Shown here one piece after another: positions 1 to 9,194 of a stretch of 64,000 nucleotides of DNA (position 1 is the first letter of the stretch; every line of letters starts with the position of its first letter). The DNA comes from Catenulispora yoronensis (GTDB lineage: Bacteria; Actinomycetota; Actinomycetes; Streptomycetales; Catenulisporaceae): positions 1 through 64,000 of the forward strand of contig NZ_BAAAQN010000031.1 in assembly GCF_039531695.1 (NCBI RefSeq), read 5' to 3'. The notes beneath the pieces are model-generated. The model worked only from the letters and a program-made list of their open reading frames with translations, was not told the origin of the DNA and did not search any database. The translations under genes and the position numbers were made by a program.

Positions 1-277
1 GCTTTGCCTACAGTGCCGCCGACCGGGTGTCCAGTCCACGCTGTACGCAACCGCCGCCAACACCTCAAAAGCAAGCGCGTGGACTTGACACCCGGGCGGC
101 GGCGCTGTACCCGTAGGGCTGACGACGGGACCGAGGGGAACGAACCCCCACCTCACCAACCGCCAGCGCAGGGACTAGCAGCCACCCCCCTATGGAGCCG
201 GCGCCAGTTCCCCGAGGGATCCGAGGCCCTCGCCGGAGGCGCCTGCCTTACCCAGCTTTTGACTTTGATCTTGTCCA
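1..277. other. Non-coding edge, no supported gene
   Basis: No reading frame here looks like a real protein and no RNA gene was recognised. The stretch lies downstream of the flippase stop codon. A TTGACA hexamer occurs around position 87, but without a convincing partner -10 box, so no promoter is claimed. Confidence 0.5.
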
Positions 278-2734
278 TCACCCATCCACCCCAGGCGGCT
301 TAGCCCGCCGCCGCCCCGGCTCCCCCTGCCCACCCCGCTCACGCTCAGCCTCACGCTCACGCTCGCGCCCTCGCTCCCCCTCCCGCTCATCCGGCTCCGG
401 CCGGAAGAACGAATCAGGCACCACAATCGGCCGCAGAATCTCCGTCTCCGCATCCGCGGCCGACGGCTGAACACGCCTCGGCGGCTCATCGCGGAACAGC
501 GAACCGGCAAGGCCGCCCGCCGCAAACTCCCGCCCCGCCTGCTCCCCCCGGCTGCCCGGCACGCTTGGTCCAGCCTGCACGCCCGGTCCCGCCTGCGCAC
601 CAGAACCTTCTCCCCTCGGCCCACTCACACCCGCGCCAAGCCCAGCCCCCACATCCCCACGCGCACCACCCCGAGGCATCGACCGCGGCCGCACCCTCAG
701 CCCGCCAACACCGCCGCCTCCACCGCCTCCACCACTGCCACCACTGCCACCACTCCCGCCGCCCCCAGGACGCCCCTGCCGCCAACTACTCTCCCGCCCA
801 TAGAACCGCGGCGTGGCATAGCCCCCATCGTCATCCGACCCATAAGCATCAAACCGATCGCTCCGCCCCCGCGCCTCCGGCCGATTCCACGGGAAGAACA
901 TCGGCTCAGTAACCGCGGTCGAGTCCCCGACACCGACCCACGGACTCTGCCGCGCCGGCACCCGCGGACGCTCCCGCAGCCCACTACGCGGCACGCCAGC
1001 CCCAGCCCCAGCCCCCGCTCCAACCCTCTCCCCAGCCCCGACCGGAACCCAATCCCCAACCCGCGGACCGTCGTCGACCCCCTCCAGCTCCTCCTCGTCG
1101 TAAACCCCCTCGTCGTCCTCGACCTCGCCGACCTCGCCGACCATCACCGGCTTCGCCCCCGGCACGAACGCCACCGCGAACAGCCCCGAAGCCAAGTTGC
1201 CCAGCGCCCAGGCCCAACCGACCCAGTTCAGCCCCCGGTGCGCGAATCCCAGCGCCAACGCCAGCGTCGCCACCAAATACACCACGTTGCTGCCGAGCAG
1301 CGGCTTCATCCGCCCCGTGATGCGCAGCGCGCTGCTGGCCCACGTGTGGAACGCGACCGCCAACGCCCCCAACGCCAACACCGTCAACAACCCCTGCGCA
1401 TGCTCCGGGTAGTTCCCCCCGAACAAGCTCAGCAGCGGCTTGCGCACCAGGATCACCGCCGCGACGCCCGGCAGCATCACGGCGGTCATGATCTTCGCGG
1501 ACCGCTTCATCAAGCTGCGGAGCTGATCGGGGTCGTGCGCCCCCTCCGAAAAGAGCGCATCCCCGATGGCATACGAACCGGTCGACAACAACGCCGCGAT
1601 CTGCGAACCCAGGTAGTAGTAAGTAACGTTGTCGGGCCCCAGCCACCGCAGCACGATGATCGGCAACGCCAGCTGCGGTATCAGGTTGAGCAGCGACGAG
1701 AAGTGCGTAGTGGCCGAGTAGCTGGCCGTCTCGCGTATTCGCGTGCCACCGAAGTGGAACGAGAAGCGGAACCCCAGCCTCCGATACATCAAGTAGATCG
1801 ACGCCAGCGTGGCAACCACATACCCGGTCCCGGACGCCGCCACGATGCCCATGGCGCCCATGCCGACCACCGCCGCCGGAATCACCAGCTTGGCCAGGCT
1901 CTGGATGAACCCGTCGACCAGCGTGTTGTACTCGGCCCGCCGCGCGGCCATGAACACCGAGTCCGTCACCAGGTTGACCGTGGCGAACACGCAGATGCCG
2001 ATCAGGACCACCGCGTAGACAGGCTTGTCGTGAACGAACGCGAGATCCGGAGATATCAGCTTCACGATCAGGACATAGCCCGTACCCAGCACGAAACTGG
2101 CGCCCGCCACGAGCGCCAGCATCACCGACACCTGCCGGTTCCGTGCCGCACCCCGCGCCTGGAACCGGATCATCGTGGCCCCGAACCCGAAGGTGCTCAG
2201 GAACGAGATCAGCGATATCGCCGACAGCAGCGTGGTGGCCAGGCCGATCTGGGTCGAGTTGTAGAGGTGCGCGACGAGCGCCCAGAAGATGAAACCGATG
2301 CCGGCGGTAAGCCCGGCCGAGACCATGAGGAACATCGAGTTCCGGAGCATCTTCGTGCCGGCGTTGCCACTCTCGGCCTTCGCGCCATCACGCTCAGCAC
2401 CCGCCCGATCCGCACCCGCCCGATCGGCCCTCGCCTCGCGAACACCCGCGTCCGCGTCGCGGACATCGACGCTCCCGGCACCCACGCTCCCCGCACTCCT
2501 GGTGCTCCCACCGACCCCCGCACCCTCAAAATCCACATCCCCGACACGCATCAAAGCAACATGCGTGGCATCAAGATCAGAAACAAAAGGCTCGGACTCC
2601 AACCTCGACCCCGGACCCGACCCCACCCCCGACTCCACATAGTCAGCACCCGGATACCGAGAGTCAGAAAACTCCGCACCCCCATCCGACTCCACAACCC
2701 CCGGCCGATGCCGCCCCCTGGTCCCCCTAGCCAT
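278..2734 (-). CDS. Wzx-like polysaccharide flippase with long disordered tails
   Basis: Membrane transporter of the MOP/oligosaccharide-flippase type, inferred to move lipid-linked glycan units across the membrane. The start is taken at the ATG followed by ARGTRGR, which overlaps the stop of the upstream gene by 8 bases; a longer in-frame version begins 17 codons earlier with a Cys-rich stretch that looks untranslated. After about 130 acidic, Ala/Gly-rich residues comes a core of roughly 400 residues with about a dozen hydrophobic segments (for example near TAGIGFIFWALVAHLY). A C-terminal tail of about 270 residues is rich in Gly, Arg and Pro and has a poly-Gly run. The core length is usual for the family; the two tails are not. 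It is the last gene of the polysaccharide cluster. Confidence 0.85.
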   Translation of the reverse strand: MARGTRGRHRPGVVESDGGAEFSDSRYPGADYVESGVGSGPGSRLESEPFVSDLDATHVALMRVGDVDFEGAGVGGSTRSAGSVGAGSVDVRDADAGVREARADRAGADRAGAERDGAKAESGNAGTKMLRNSMFLMVSAGLTAGIGFIFWALVAHLYNSTQIGLATTLLSAISLISFLSTFGFGATMIRFQARGAARNRQVSVMLALVAGASFVLGTGYVLIVKLISPDLAFVHDKPVYAVVLIGICVFATVNLVTDSVFMAARRAEYNTLVDGFIQSLAKLVIPAAVVGMGAMGIVAASGTGYVVATLASIYLMYRRLGFRFSFHFGGTRIRETASYSATTHFSSLLNLIPQLALPIIVLRWLGPDNVTYYYLGSQIAALLSTGSYAIGDALFSEGAHDPDQLRSLMKRSAKIMTAVMLPGVAAVILVRKPLLSLFGGNYPEHAQGLLTVLALGALAVAFHTWASSALRITGRMKPLLGSNVVYLVATLALALGFAHRGLNWVGWAWALGNLASGLFAVAFVPGAKPVMVGEVGEVEDDEGVYDEEELEGVDDGPRVGDWVPVGAGERVGAGAGAGAGVPRSGLRERPRVPARQSPWVGVGDSTAVTEPMFFPWNRPEARGRSDRFDAYGSDDDGGYATPRFYGRESSWRQGRPGGGGSGGSGGSGGGGGGGGVGGLRVRPRSMPRGGARGDVGAGLGAGVSGPRGEGSGAQAGPGVQAGPSVPGSRGEQAGREFAAGGLAGSLFRDEPPRRVQPSAADAETEILRPIVVPDSFFRPEPDEREGERGREREREAERERGGQGEPGRRRAKPPGVDG

Positions 2735-3179
2735 GCCGCGCCTTCCGAACCCGAAGACCGAACAAGCAAACCGACAGCAGCACAAAACACAGAACCGCCG
2801 TCGTCCCCTCCGACGGATACTCCAGAAAGTGAGTGAGCCGATACCCAGTGGTCATCGGATGGGACAGATTATTCAGGCACAGATAAACCCACACCAAGAA
2901 CGCATACCCGCCAACCCCCGCCAGCCCGGCCTCCACCACATCCGGCCGCCCGGCCCTCCGCACCCAGAACGTACCCGTCCGAGCACGCAACGCGCACGCA
3001 CACGCGAACGACACCGCCAGCCCCAACGCCCCGAACGTATCGCGCCGTATCGGCAGCACAGTCGAGATCGGCGTGCTGAGCACATCAGGCCGCAGCACCG
3101 CGACCAGGGCCACGTAGCCCCAGCCCAGCAGCCCAGCGACCATCAGCGTCTCAGCGGCGGGCCGATACATCGTCCTCAT
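2727..3179 (-). CDS. Small four-helix membrane protein
   Basis: A 150-residue protein with about four hydrophobic segments (for example ETLMVAGLLGWGYVALVAVL and TAVLCFVLLSVCLFGLRV). Family not recognised. It lies 3 bases after a GT4 gene and overlaps the flippase start, so it is probably translated with the polysaccharide operon. An accessory role in glycan assembly or export is inferred from position only. Confidence 0.7.
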   Translation of the reverse strand: MRTMYRPAAETLMVAGLLGWGYVALVAVLRPDVLSTPISTVLPIRRDTFGALGLAVSFACACALRARTGTFWVRRAGRPDVVEAGLAGVGGYAFLVWVYLCLNNLSHPMTTGYRLTHFLEYPSEGTTAVLCFVLLSVCLFGLRVRKARHG

Positions 3180-3182
3180 TCG

Positions 3183-4385
3183 TCATCCCCGGTCGGCAGT
3201 ACTCTTCCCCGGACGGATCGCCGAACGGTAGGTCTCGATCAGCCTCGAAGCGTGATCCGGCCACGCGAAACGCTCCACCGCGTACTCCCGCGCGTACTTG
3301 CCCATCTGTCCGCGCACCTCGGAGTCCGCCGCGATCTCCCGCAGCCGGACTCGGAGCGTCTCCGTGTCCCGGTGCACCAACGATACGCGATCACGATCCA
3401 GGTCGTAGGCCGCATAGCCACTGAGATCCGTGGTCACGACCGCGATCCCGGAACTCATCGCCTCCTGGACGGTGAGCGGGAACCCCTCAGCCATCGACGG
3501 CAGCGCGAAGATGTCGCAGGCCCGATAGGCCGCGGCCATGTCGGCGGAACCAAGAGATCCCAGGTAGATAACCGAGTCTCCACCCCCAGCGCCCGCCACC
3601 CCCCGCGCCAACGCCTCCGTCAACGCCTCCTCCGGACCCCCCGCGAACACCAACCCATAAGCCGGATCATTCGCCGCCAGCAACATGTCGAACCCCTTGT
3701 TCGGCATGAACCGCCCGGCGAACAGCACCAACACCCGATCCTGCGGCAGCCCCAACCGCTCCCGCACAGCCGCCTGCTCCACAGCGTCCCGAACCGGCCG
3801 GAACAACTCCGTGTCGACCCCGTTCGGCAAATGCTGCATCAGCTCCGGACGCGCGCCGAGCCCCCGGGCGAACGCCGCGACGTCCGAGTTCAGCGTGAAC
3901 ACAGTGCGCGCGGTCCGCATGAGCATCCGCCCAGCCGTCGCGTAGACGGCCTTCTGGACCAGGCCCACAGCCGCCGACGCGTGGTGCACCAGCGTCACAT
4001 GCTGCGTGGCCACCACCGGAGTGCGAGTCAGCTTCGCGGCGGTCAGCGCCGCCCACGACGTCAGATAGAAGGCGTCATGTATATGGACGACATCCGCCCA
4101 CCGCGCCCACTTCACCGCGCGCCGCAGCAGCTTCGGTCCCAGGATCGGGAACGGCACATCCGCCTTGCGCTCCAACCCGTTCCAGGCCCGGACCCGCACC
4201 ACCCGGACCCCGGCCTCGTCGGTGACGCTGTTGCGGTTCCCGCTGGTGAGCACCGTCACCTCCACCCCGGCGGCGGTCAGGTGCTTGGCCTCGGCGTGCA
4301 CGACGTTCTCTATACCGCCCAGGTGCGGCGGGTAGTAGTGACAGACGAGAAGGACTTTGAGCCGGCCGGCAGTGACGTCACTCAT
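3183..4385 (-). CDS. Glycosyltransferase family 4
   Basis: A 400-residue GT-B fold, retaining glycosyltransferase. The N-terminal domain opens with KVLLVCHYYPPHLGGIENV, the usual GT4 start with the acceptor-side Gly-Gly loop. The C-terminal domain carries LFAGRFMPNKGFDMLLAA and the nucleotide-sugar signature EGFPLTVQEAMSSGIAVV, with its two Glu residues seven positions apart. It presumably adds a hexose to a lipid-linked intermediate at the cytoplasmic face. The ATG overlaps the upstream stop by 4 bases (ATGA), suggesting coupled translation. Donor and acceptor cannot be told from sequence. Confidence 0.9.
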   Translation of the reverse strand: MSDVTAGRLKVLLVCHYYPPHLGGIENVVHAEAKHLTAAGVEVTVLTSGNRNSVTDEAGVRVVRVRAWNGLERKADVPFPILGPKLLRRAVKWARWADVVHIHDAFYLTSWAALTAAKLTRTPVVATQHVTLVHHASAAVGLVQKAVYATAGRMLMRTARTVFTLNSDVAAFARGLGARPELMQHLPNGVDTELFRPVRDAVEQAAVRERLGLPQDRVLVLFAGRFMPNKGFDMLLAANDPAYGLVFAGGPEEALTEALARGVAGAGGGDSVIYLGSLGSADMAAAYRACDIFALPSMAEGFPLTVQEAMSSGIAVVTTDLSGYAAYDLDRDRVSLVHRDTETLRVRLREIAADSEVRGQMGKYAREYAVERFAWPDHASRLIETYRSAIRPGKSTADRG

Positions 4386-7051
4386 CGGTAGATCTCCACT
4401 CCGGGACTGGCATAGATCTTGTCCATCAGGTCATCGAGAAGCTTGATCGGGTAGACGTACTCGACCGCGGTGCCCCGGTAGCTGATAGAAGCCCGGTCCT
4501 CGTCCACCTCCGCGTGCCCCAGCAGGACGTAGCTTCCTGGTTGCAGCTGGAGCGGATCGGTCGTGCCCTCGACGGGACCGAGGTAGACGGTCTGGATCCG
4601 CTGGAAGACCTCCTGGCTGGTCTGGACCAGCATGGTCTCCTGCGCATCCGGCGGGCTCTGGTCGTAGACGTTCTGCAACCAGGCAGCCGCGTCCATCTCC
4701 GGAGCGGTCGGGTAGTACTCGTCGTAGTAGATACCGGCGTTCGACAGCCCGAGTTGTGGCTGATAACCACCAGTGATGCGCGGCACCACGCCAGTGAGGT
4801 CGATGGCCATCAGCGCGATCACCGCGGCAAGCACCGGCGTCCGGTACCGGCCGCACCAGCGCAGCGCCCAAAGCAGACCGGCCGCCATGAACGGGCCGAA
4901 GAAGAAGATGCCTTGCTGAAGCGCGCGCAAGACGCTGTAGTCGACGGTGAGCTGCGGCACGAGGGTCAGCAGGGCCAGCACCGCAATCGAGCCGACGGCC
5001 AACGCGGCCTGGTCCCGGGTCGGGGTCAGTTCGGCCCGGACCCGGCGATACCGCAGGCCCAGCAGGGCGACGGACGTGCCGAGCAGCAGCAGGAGCTGGA
5101 TCCCGGCGGCGATGCCGAACCGGACCAGGCCGTTGAGGTTCGCCACCGGCAGCCCGAGGCTCTGGAGCCCCTTGCCGACCGAGGTCAGCGGCAGGTCCGG
5201 GATCGAGGTGATCGGCCTCGGATACTTGTCGATCACCCCCTCCGGGAAGTAGACGCCCTGGTCGCGGTCGTGGGCGGTCTGGGCGCGGGTCTCGGCCAGA
5301 TAGGCGTCCATCCGCTGCTCGTCAGTGACCTGGGAGGCGCCGACCAGGCTGTTGGCGGTGTCGGCGGAGCCGACGTCGGACGAGCGGCCGCCGATGACCT
5401 CCTGCCACGCGCTGGTCAGGGTGCTGGTCAGCTGCCCGCTGGTGTGGGTGACCGGACCGGCCCAGCCCACGGCCAGGACGGCGGTGACGGCGACCAGCCA
5501 GACGGTGAGGAACGCCGGTGCCGCCGCTTCGGACTGCGACCCGGGCTTCGGCCCGAACTTGGACCTCCAACCGGACCCAAGTACGGAGGTAATGGGCTTT
5601 GTCGCCGCAGCCCCCGGAGCGCCAGGGGCCCGACCAGTACCGGAACGCCGCCGGATCCCTTCCTCCGCGCCCGCTTCCACAACACCTGCAGCGTTCGCAG
5701 TGACCGCCCCGAACGGGATGATCACGGTATCCGTGACATCAGCCGCATACGCAGGGTGCACAGTGTCTCCACCGAAGGTGGTCGCTATCTCATGCGCTGA
5801 GCTTTCACCCGCGACCCCCGCACCAGCCCGCCCCCGCCACCACACACCACCCCGGTCCAACAACCGCCAGGCCGTCGTGACCGCGACCCCCGACCCCAGA
5901 ACCATCACCAGCACATAAGCGGTCGAGTAGTGCGCGAGCACGATCCCGACCATCAGCGGTATCAGCGCGAAGCGCCGCAGCCGAACATTCCCCTCCCGCT
6001 CCGACATCACCACGACCGCCGCGCCCAGCACGATGAACGCGATCTCCTGGCGTGCCATGTACGCCATGTCCGTGAAGAACGTCGGGAACGTCAAGAACAA
6101 CGCCGACGACAGCAGAGCCACCTGCCGCGAGGCCAGGTTGTGGACCGAGCGGAACAGCGCGACCGGCGCCACCGCGAACATCAGCGGGAAGACGATCTTC
6201 CACACCCCGGCCGCCGAGATCGCGGTGAGCTTGGTCAGCGCGAGCGGCAGCAAGGTGATGCTCAGGCATGCGTTGTAGGCGGTCGGGTAGTCCGAGATCA
6301 CCCAGTGCCCGCCGCCGAGGTTCAGCCGATAGACCTCGTACTCGACCTGGATGTCGTGCCCGGTGATCAGCCACCCGCGCAGCGACGTCAGCAGCAACAG
6401 AGCGGCCGCGCCGAAGAACACGCCCAGCTCCAGCACCTCGACCGCGTACCGGTCGTGCCGGATCAGCATCAGCGCCAGCAGCCCGGCGATGGCCGTGTAC
6501 GCCACCAGGCTCACCTGCGGCCCGAGCCCGTTGTTCAGCCGCGTCGCGCCCGCGACGGCCAGCACCACGCACAGCACGCCGTAGCCCGCGACGACCCGCA
6601 GGCCCGCCAACTGCCGGATGCGGGACCAGGCCACCGGCGCGCATCGCGGGGAGAGCGCCCCGATCAGCAAGTTGACCAGCGCGAACCCGGCCGCCAGCGG
6701 CACCGTCGCGAGCGGCCGCCGGTAACCGACCAGCGGCGCGCCGAAGTTCACGAGCAGCACCACCGCGAAGTCGGTGACCAGGGCGAAGCCGAACGCCACG
6801 AGCAGCGCGGCGTCGAGCCGGGACACGACGCGCCGCGCCAGGCCCAGCCACAGCGTGGTGGGCGCGCCGAGGATGAGCCACAGACCCGCCAGCGTGGCCA
6901 GCGGGCCCGGCAGGTAGTAGGCGCCGAAGCAGGCGACCACAGCGGCGAGGACGACGCTCCCCAGAAGCGCCGTCCTCCCGTTCGAGCTCTCCGTGTTCAG
7001 AATCCCACCTGCCGGTAGACGTCCTCGATCGCCGATACGACACGGTCCCAA
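4382..7051 (-). CDS. Large polytopic membrane protein, GT-C or polymerase-like
   Basis: An 889-residue integral membrane protein with well over ten hydrophobic segments, a central extracytoplasmic loop (around HDIQVEYEVYRLNLGGGHW) and a soluble C-terminal part containing YYDEYYPTAPEMDAAAWLQ. The pattern resembles DUF2206-type or GT39/GT-C membrane glycosyltransferases, which use polyprenyl-linked donors. In this cluster it is the best candidate for the transferase or polymerase acting outside the membrane (inference). The start is uncertain: the only upstream in-frame start is a TTG, which overlaps the preceding GT4 gene by 55 bases; the next is a GTG at 6940 inside the first membrane helix. 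The stop overlaps the next gene by ATGA. Confidence 0.8.
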   Translation of the reverse strand: MGPCRIGDRGRLPAGGILNTESSNGRTALLGSVVLAAVVACFGAYYLPGPLATLAGLWLILGAPTTLWLGLARRVVSRLDAALLVAFGFALVTDFAVVLLVNFGAPLVGYRRPLATVPLAAGFALVNLLIGALSPRCAPVAWSRIRQLAGLRVVAGYGVLCVVLAVAGATRLNNGLGPQVSLVAYTAIAGLLALMLIRHDRYAVEVLELGVFFGAAALLLLTSLRGWLITGHDIQVEYEVYRLNLGGGHWVISDYPTAYNACLSITLLPLALTKLTAISAAGVWKIVFPLMFAVAPVALFRSVHNLASRQVALLSSALFLTFPTFFTDMAYMARQEIAFIVLGAAVVVMSEREGNVRLRRFALIPLMVGIVLAHYSTAYVLVMVLGSGVAVTTAWRLLDRGGVWWRGRAGAGVAGESSAHEIATTFGGDTVHPAYAADVTDTVIIPFGAVTANAAGVVEAGAEEGIRRRSGTGRAPGAPGAAATKPITSVLGSGWRSKFGPKPGSQSEAAAPAFLTVWLVAVTAVLAVGWAGPVTHTSGQLTSTLTSAWQEVIGGRSSDVGSADTANSLVGASQVTDEQRMDAYLAETRAQTAHDRDQGVYFPEGVIDKYPRPITSIPDLPLTSVGKGLQSLGLPVANLNGLVRFGIAAGIQLLLLLGTSVALLGLRYRRVRAELTPTRDQAALAVGSIAVLALLTLVPQLTVDYSVLRALQQGIFFFGPFMAAGLLWALRWCGRYRTPVLAAVIALMAIDLTGVVPRITGGYQPQLGLSNAGIYYDEYYPTAPEMDAAAWLQNVYDQSPPDAQETMLVQTSQEVFQRIQTVYLGPVEGTTDPLQLQPGSYVLLGHAEVDEDRASISYRGTAVEYVYPIKLLDDLMDKIYASPGVEIYR

Positions 7052-8187
7052 CGGCTGTCGGCGACCCGGGCCGAGCCCGCCGCCGCCAGCGCGGCCAGCT
7101 CCGAGCGGTCCCGGGCCAGGCCGTCGATCGCGGCCGCCAGGGCCGACGGCGTCGGCTCGGCGAGCCGGCCCGCGCCCTCGACCGTCTCGATGTTGCCGGG
7201 CACCGCGGTGGCCAGCACCGGCACGCCGGCGGCCATGGCCTCCAGCACCACCAGCGCCATGCCCTCCCGGTCCGACGGCAGGACGAACAGGTCGGCGTCC
7301 GCGTACTCCTTGACCAGGTCCTCGCCGTGCTTGCGGCCGACGAACTCGACCCGGTCGTCCAGCCCGAGCCGGGTCGCCCGCGCCTTGAGGTCCGCGCCCA
7401 GGTCGCCGTCGCCGACGAGCCGCAGCCGCACCGGCTCGGTGACCAGCGCCAGCGCGTCGAGCAGCCGGGCGACGTTCTTCTGGGTGTCCAGGCGGCCGAC
7501 GAACAGCAGCCGCAGCGGGTCGGGCCCGACCTCGCCCACCGGTTCCGGGCTCGCGACGCGGGGCGGCAGGAAGAACTCCTCGGCCACCCCGTTGGGGACC
7601 ACGTAGACCTTCGCCGGATCCGCACCGTAGCGCTCGGCCAGGAAGTCGCGCTGCGACTCGGTGAGCACAATGATGCCCGCCGCGCCCCGGACGACGCGGC
7701 CGAACAGGTGCGTCTTGTAGAACGGCAGCAGGCGGCCGAGCGGTCCCGAGGCGTCGACTTCCATGTGGAAGTGCAGGAGGTAGCGCAGACCGCGCAGCCG
7801 GGCGCTGAGCCAGACCTGCTCCGGCACGACCGCCGTCGAGCAGTGGAGATGGATCACGGTGCCGGGCCGGATCCGCAGCAGCGAGCCGAACATGCCGGGG
7901 GCGAGCGACGTGTGCGCGACGGTCACCGAGCGGTGGCGCCGGACCTTGACGCCGCCCGCCTCGACCGCGCGGCGCGGCGCGCTGCCGGCCTGGTTGTCCG
8001 TGGTGACCACGCTGACGTCGTTCCGGGCCGCGAGCCGGGTGGCCAGGACGTGGACCACGCGCTCCACGCCGCCGAGCAGCGGCGGGTAGTTCGGCGTGAC
8101 CTGGACGACGCGTCGGCGCGGGCCCGACGGGGAGCCGGCCGCGGAGCCGGCGACGGGTATGTGCTCCGTGGAGCTCTGCTCGGTCAT
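6997..8187 (-). CDS. Glycosyltransferase family 4
   Basis: A GT-B fold glycosyltransferase of 396 residues. After a short Gly/Pro/Arg-rich lead comes VVQVTPNYPPLLGGVERVV, the typical GT4 opening. The C-terminal half has LLFVGRLDTQKNVARLLDAL and the donor site DREGMALVVLEAMAAGVPVL. The start is set at the ATG of MTEQSS because it gives an ATGA overlap with the upstream gene; an 18-codon longer form would run deep into that gene. It is the second GT4 of the cluster and only moderately like the one at 3183-4385, so the two probably act on different sugars. Confidence 0.9.
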   Translation of the reverse strand: MTEQSSTEHIPVAGSAAGSPSGPRRRVVQVTPNYPPLLGGVERVVHVLATRLAARNDVSVVTTDNQAGSAPRRAVEAGGVKVRRHRSVTVAHTSLAPGMFGSLLRIRPGTVIHLHCSTAVVPEQVWLSARLRGLRYLLHFHMEVDASGPLGRLLPFYKTHLFGRVVRGAAGIIVLTESQRDFLAERYGADPAKVYVVPNGVAEEFFLPPRVASPEPVGEVGPDPLRLLFVGRLDTQKNVARLLDALALVTEPVRLRLVGDGDLGADLKARATRLGLDDRVEFVGRKHGEDLVKEYADADLFVLPSDREGMALVVLEAMAAGVPVLATAVPGNIETVEGAGRLAEPTPSALAAAIDGLARDRSELAALAAAGSARVADSRWDRVVSAIEDVYRQVGF

Positions 8188-9194
8188 GCCACCGCGATCT
8201 TGTAGTGGAGGATTTGGTCGCTGCCGACGAGGGAGACCCACACGTATTCGGCCGCCGGGTTGACGGGCATGCTGACGACGGTGCTCATCGCCTGGCCGTC
8301 CCAGGTGAGGTCGGCAACGTGGTTGTCGTCGACCTGGCCGCCGTTGGCGTCGACGGTCCAGACGCGGACGCTGTAGGCGTCGGTACCGGTGTCGACGGCG
8401 TGGACGCTGACCGGCACGGTGAGCACGGTGCCGTCGACCTGCGGCCGGGATGTGAAGTAGAGCGCGGTGTACGGCTGCGGCGTGCGCGTGAAGGAGTCCC
8501 GCAGCTCGGCCCGGACCGGCGGCAGCGCCAGCAGGGCGCCGACGGCGACGACGCCCGCCATGCCGACCGCGAGCCGTCGGCGGTGCTGGAGCGCGTTCGC
8601 CGCGAGTTGGTGGCGACGCTGCCAGAGGTCGCTCGGGGTGAACCGCTGAGGTTGCGGTTGCGATTGCGGCTCGGTGGGAGCGGGAGCGGCGGCGGCGGCT
8701 TCGGCGGCAGCGGCGGAACGGGCAGAGCGCGAGCGAACCGGTGCGTCGTCGGCGGTGGGGCCGTCAGCGACTACCGAGGGGATGACAACGGTGGCGTCGT
8801 CAGCCACGGTCGCGGCGATGTCGACGTCAGTATCGTCGGCACTAGTGTCGTCGGCACCGGCGGCATCAGTGCGCGCGGCATCGGCTCCAGCATCGCCGGT
8901 ACCGGTACCGGCCGCAGTCGCGTCCACATCCACATCGCGCCCCTTGAGCGCGGCCAACTGCCAAGCCGGACGGCTCGGATCCGGCGGCGCGGACCGTGCC
9001 TGGTCAGGCCGAAGCGGCCCGCCCGACCCGGCCGTCGGGGCCGGGTCGAAGGACCGCGTGTCGAAGGGGACCGCCTCGTCGGCGCCCGCTTCGTCGAAAA
9101 CCGGATCGTCGTAGACCGGTTCCCGCTGGGACCGTGCCGCGAACAGCCGGGCGAACACCTCGCTCAGGCGGCCGTGCCACTGCCGGTCTGGCAT
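8184..9194 (-). CDS. Single-pass membrane protein, cytoplasmic low-complexity head
   Basis: A 336-residue protein. The first ~200 residues are rich in Asp, Ala and Thr and look disordered. One membrane helix follows a basic stretch (LAVGMAGVVAVGALLALP). The last ~110 residues form a predicted extracytoplasmic beta-rich domain (LYFTSRPQVDGTVLTVPVSV onward) ending in SLVGSDQILHYKIAVA. Family not recognised. It overlaps the upstream GT2 gene by 31 bases and the downstream GT4 gene by ATGA, so it belongs to the polysaccharide operon. A role as a scaffold or as a co-polymerase-like regulator is only a guess. Confidence 0.7.
   Translation of the reverse strand: MPDRQWHGRLSEVFARLFAARSQREPVYDDPVFDEAGADEAVPFDTRSFDPAPTAGSGGPLRPDQARSAPPDPSRPAWQLAALKGRDVDVDATAAGTGTGDAGADAARTDAAGADDTSADDTDVDIAATVADDATVVIPSVVADGPTADDAPVRSRSARSAAAAEAAAAAPAPTEPQSQPQPQRFTPSDLWQRRHQLAANALQHRRRLAVGMAGVVAVGALLALPPVRAELRDSFTRTPQPYTALYFTSRPQVDGTVLTVPVSVHAVDTGTDAYSVRVWTVDANGGQVDDNHVADLTWDGQAMSTVVSMPVNPAAEYVWVSLVGSDQILHYKIAVA

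Noticed and set aside
1..303. A 99-residue plus-strand frame at the window start
   Set aside because: Pro/Arg-rich, with no ribosome site or recognisable pattern.
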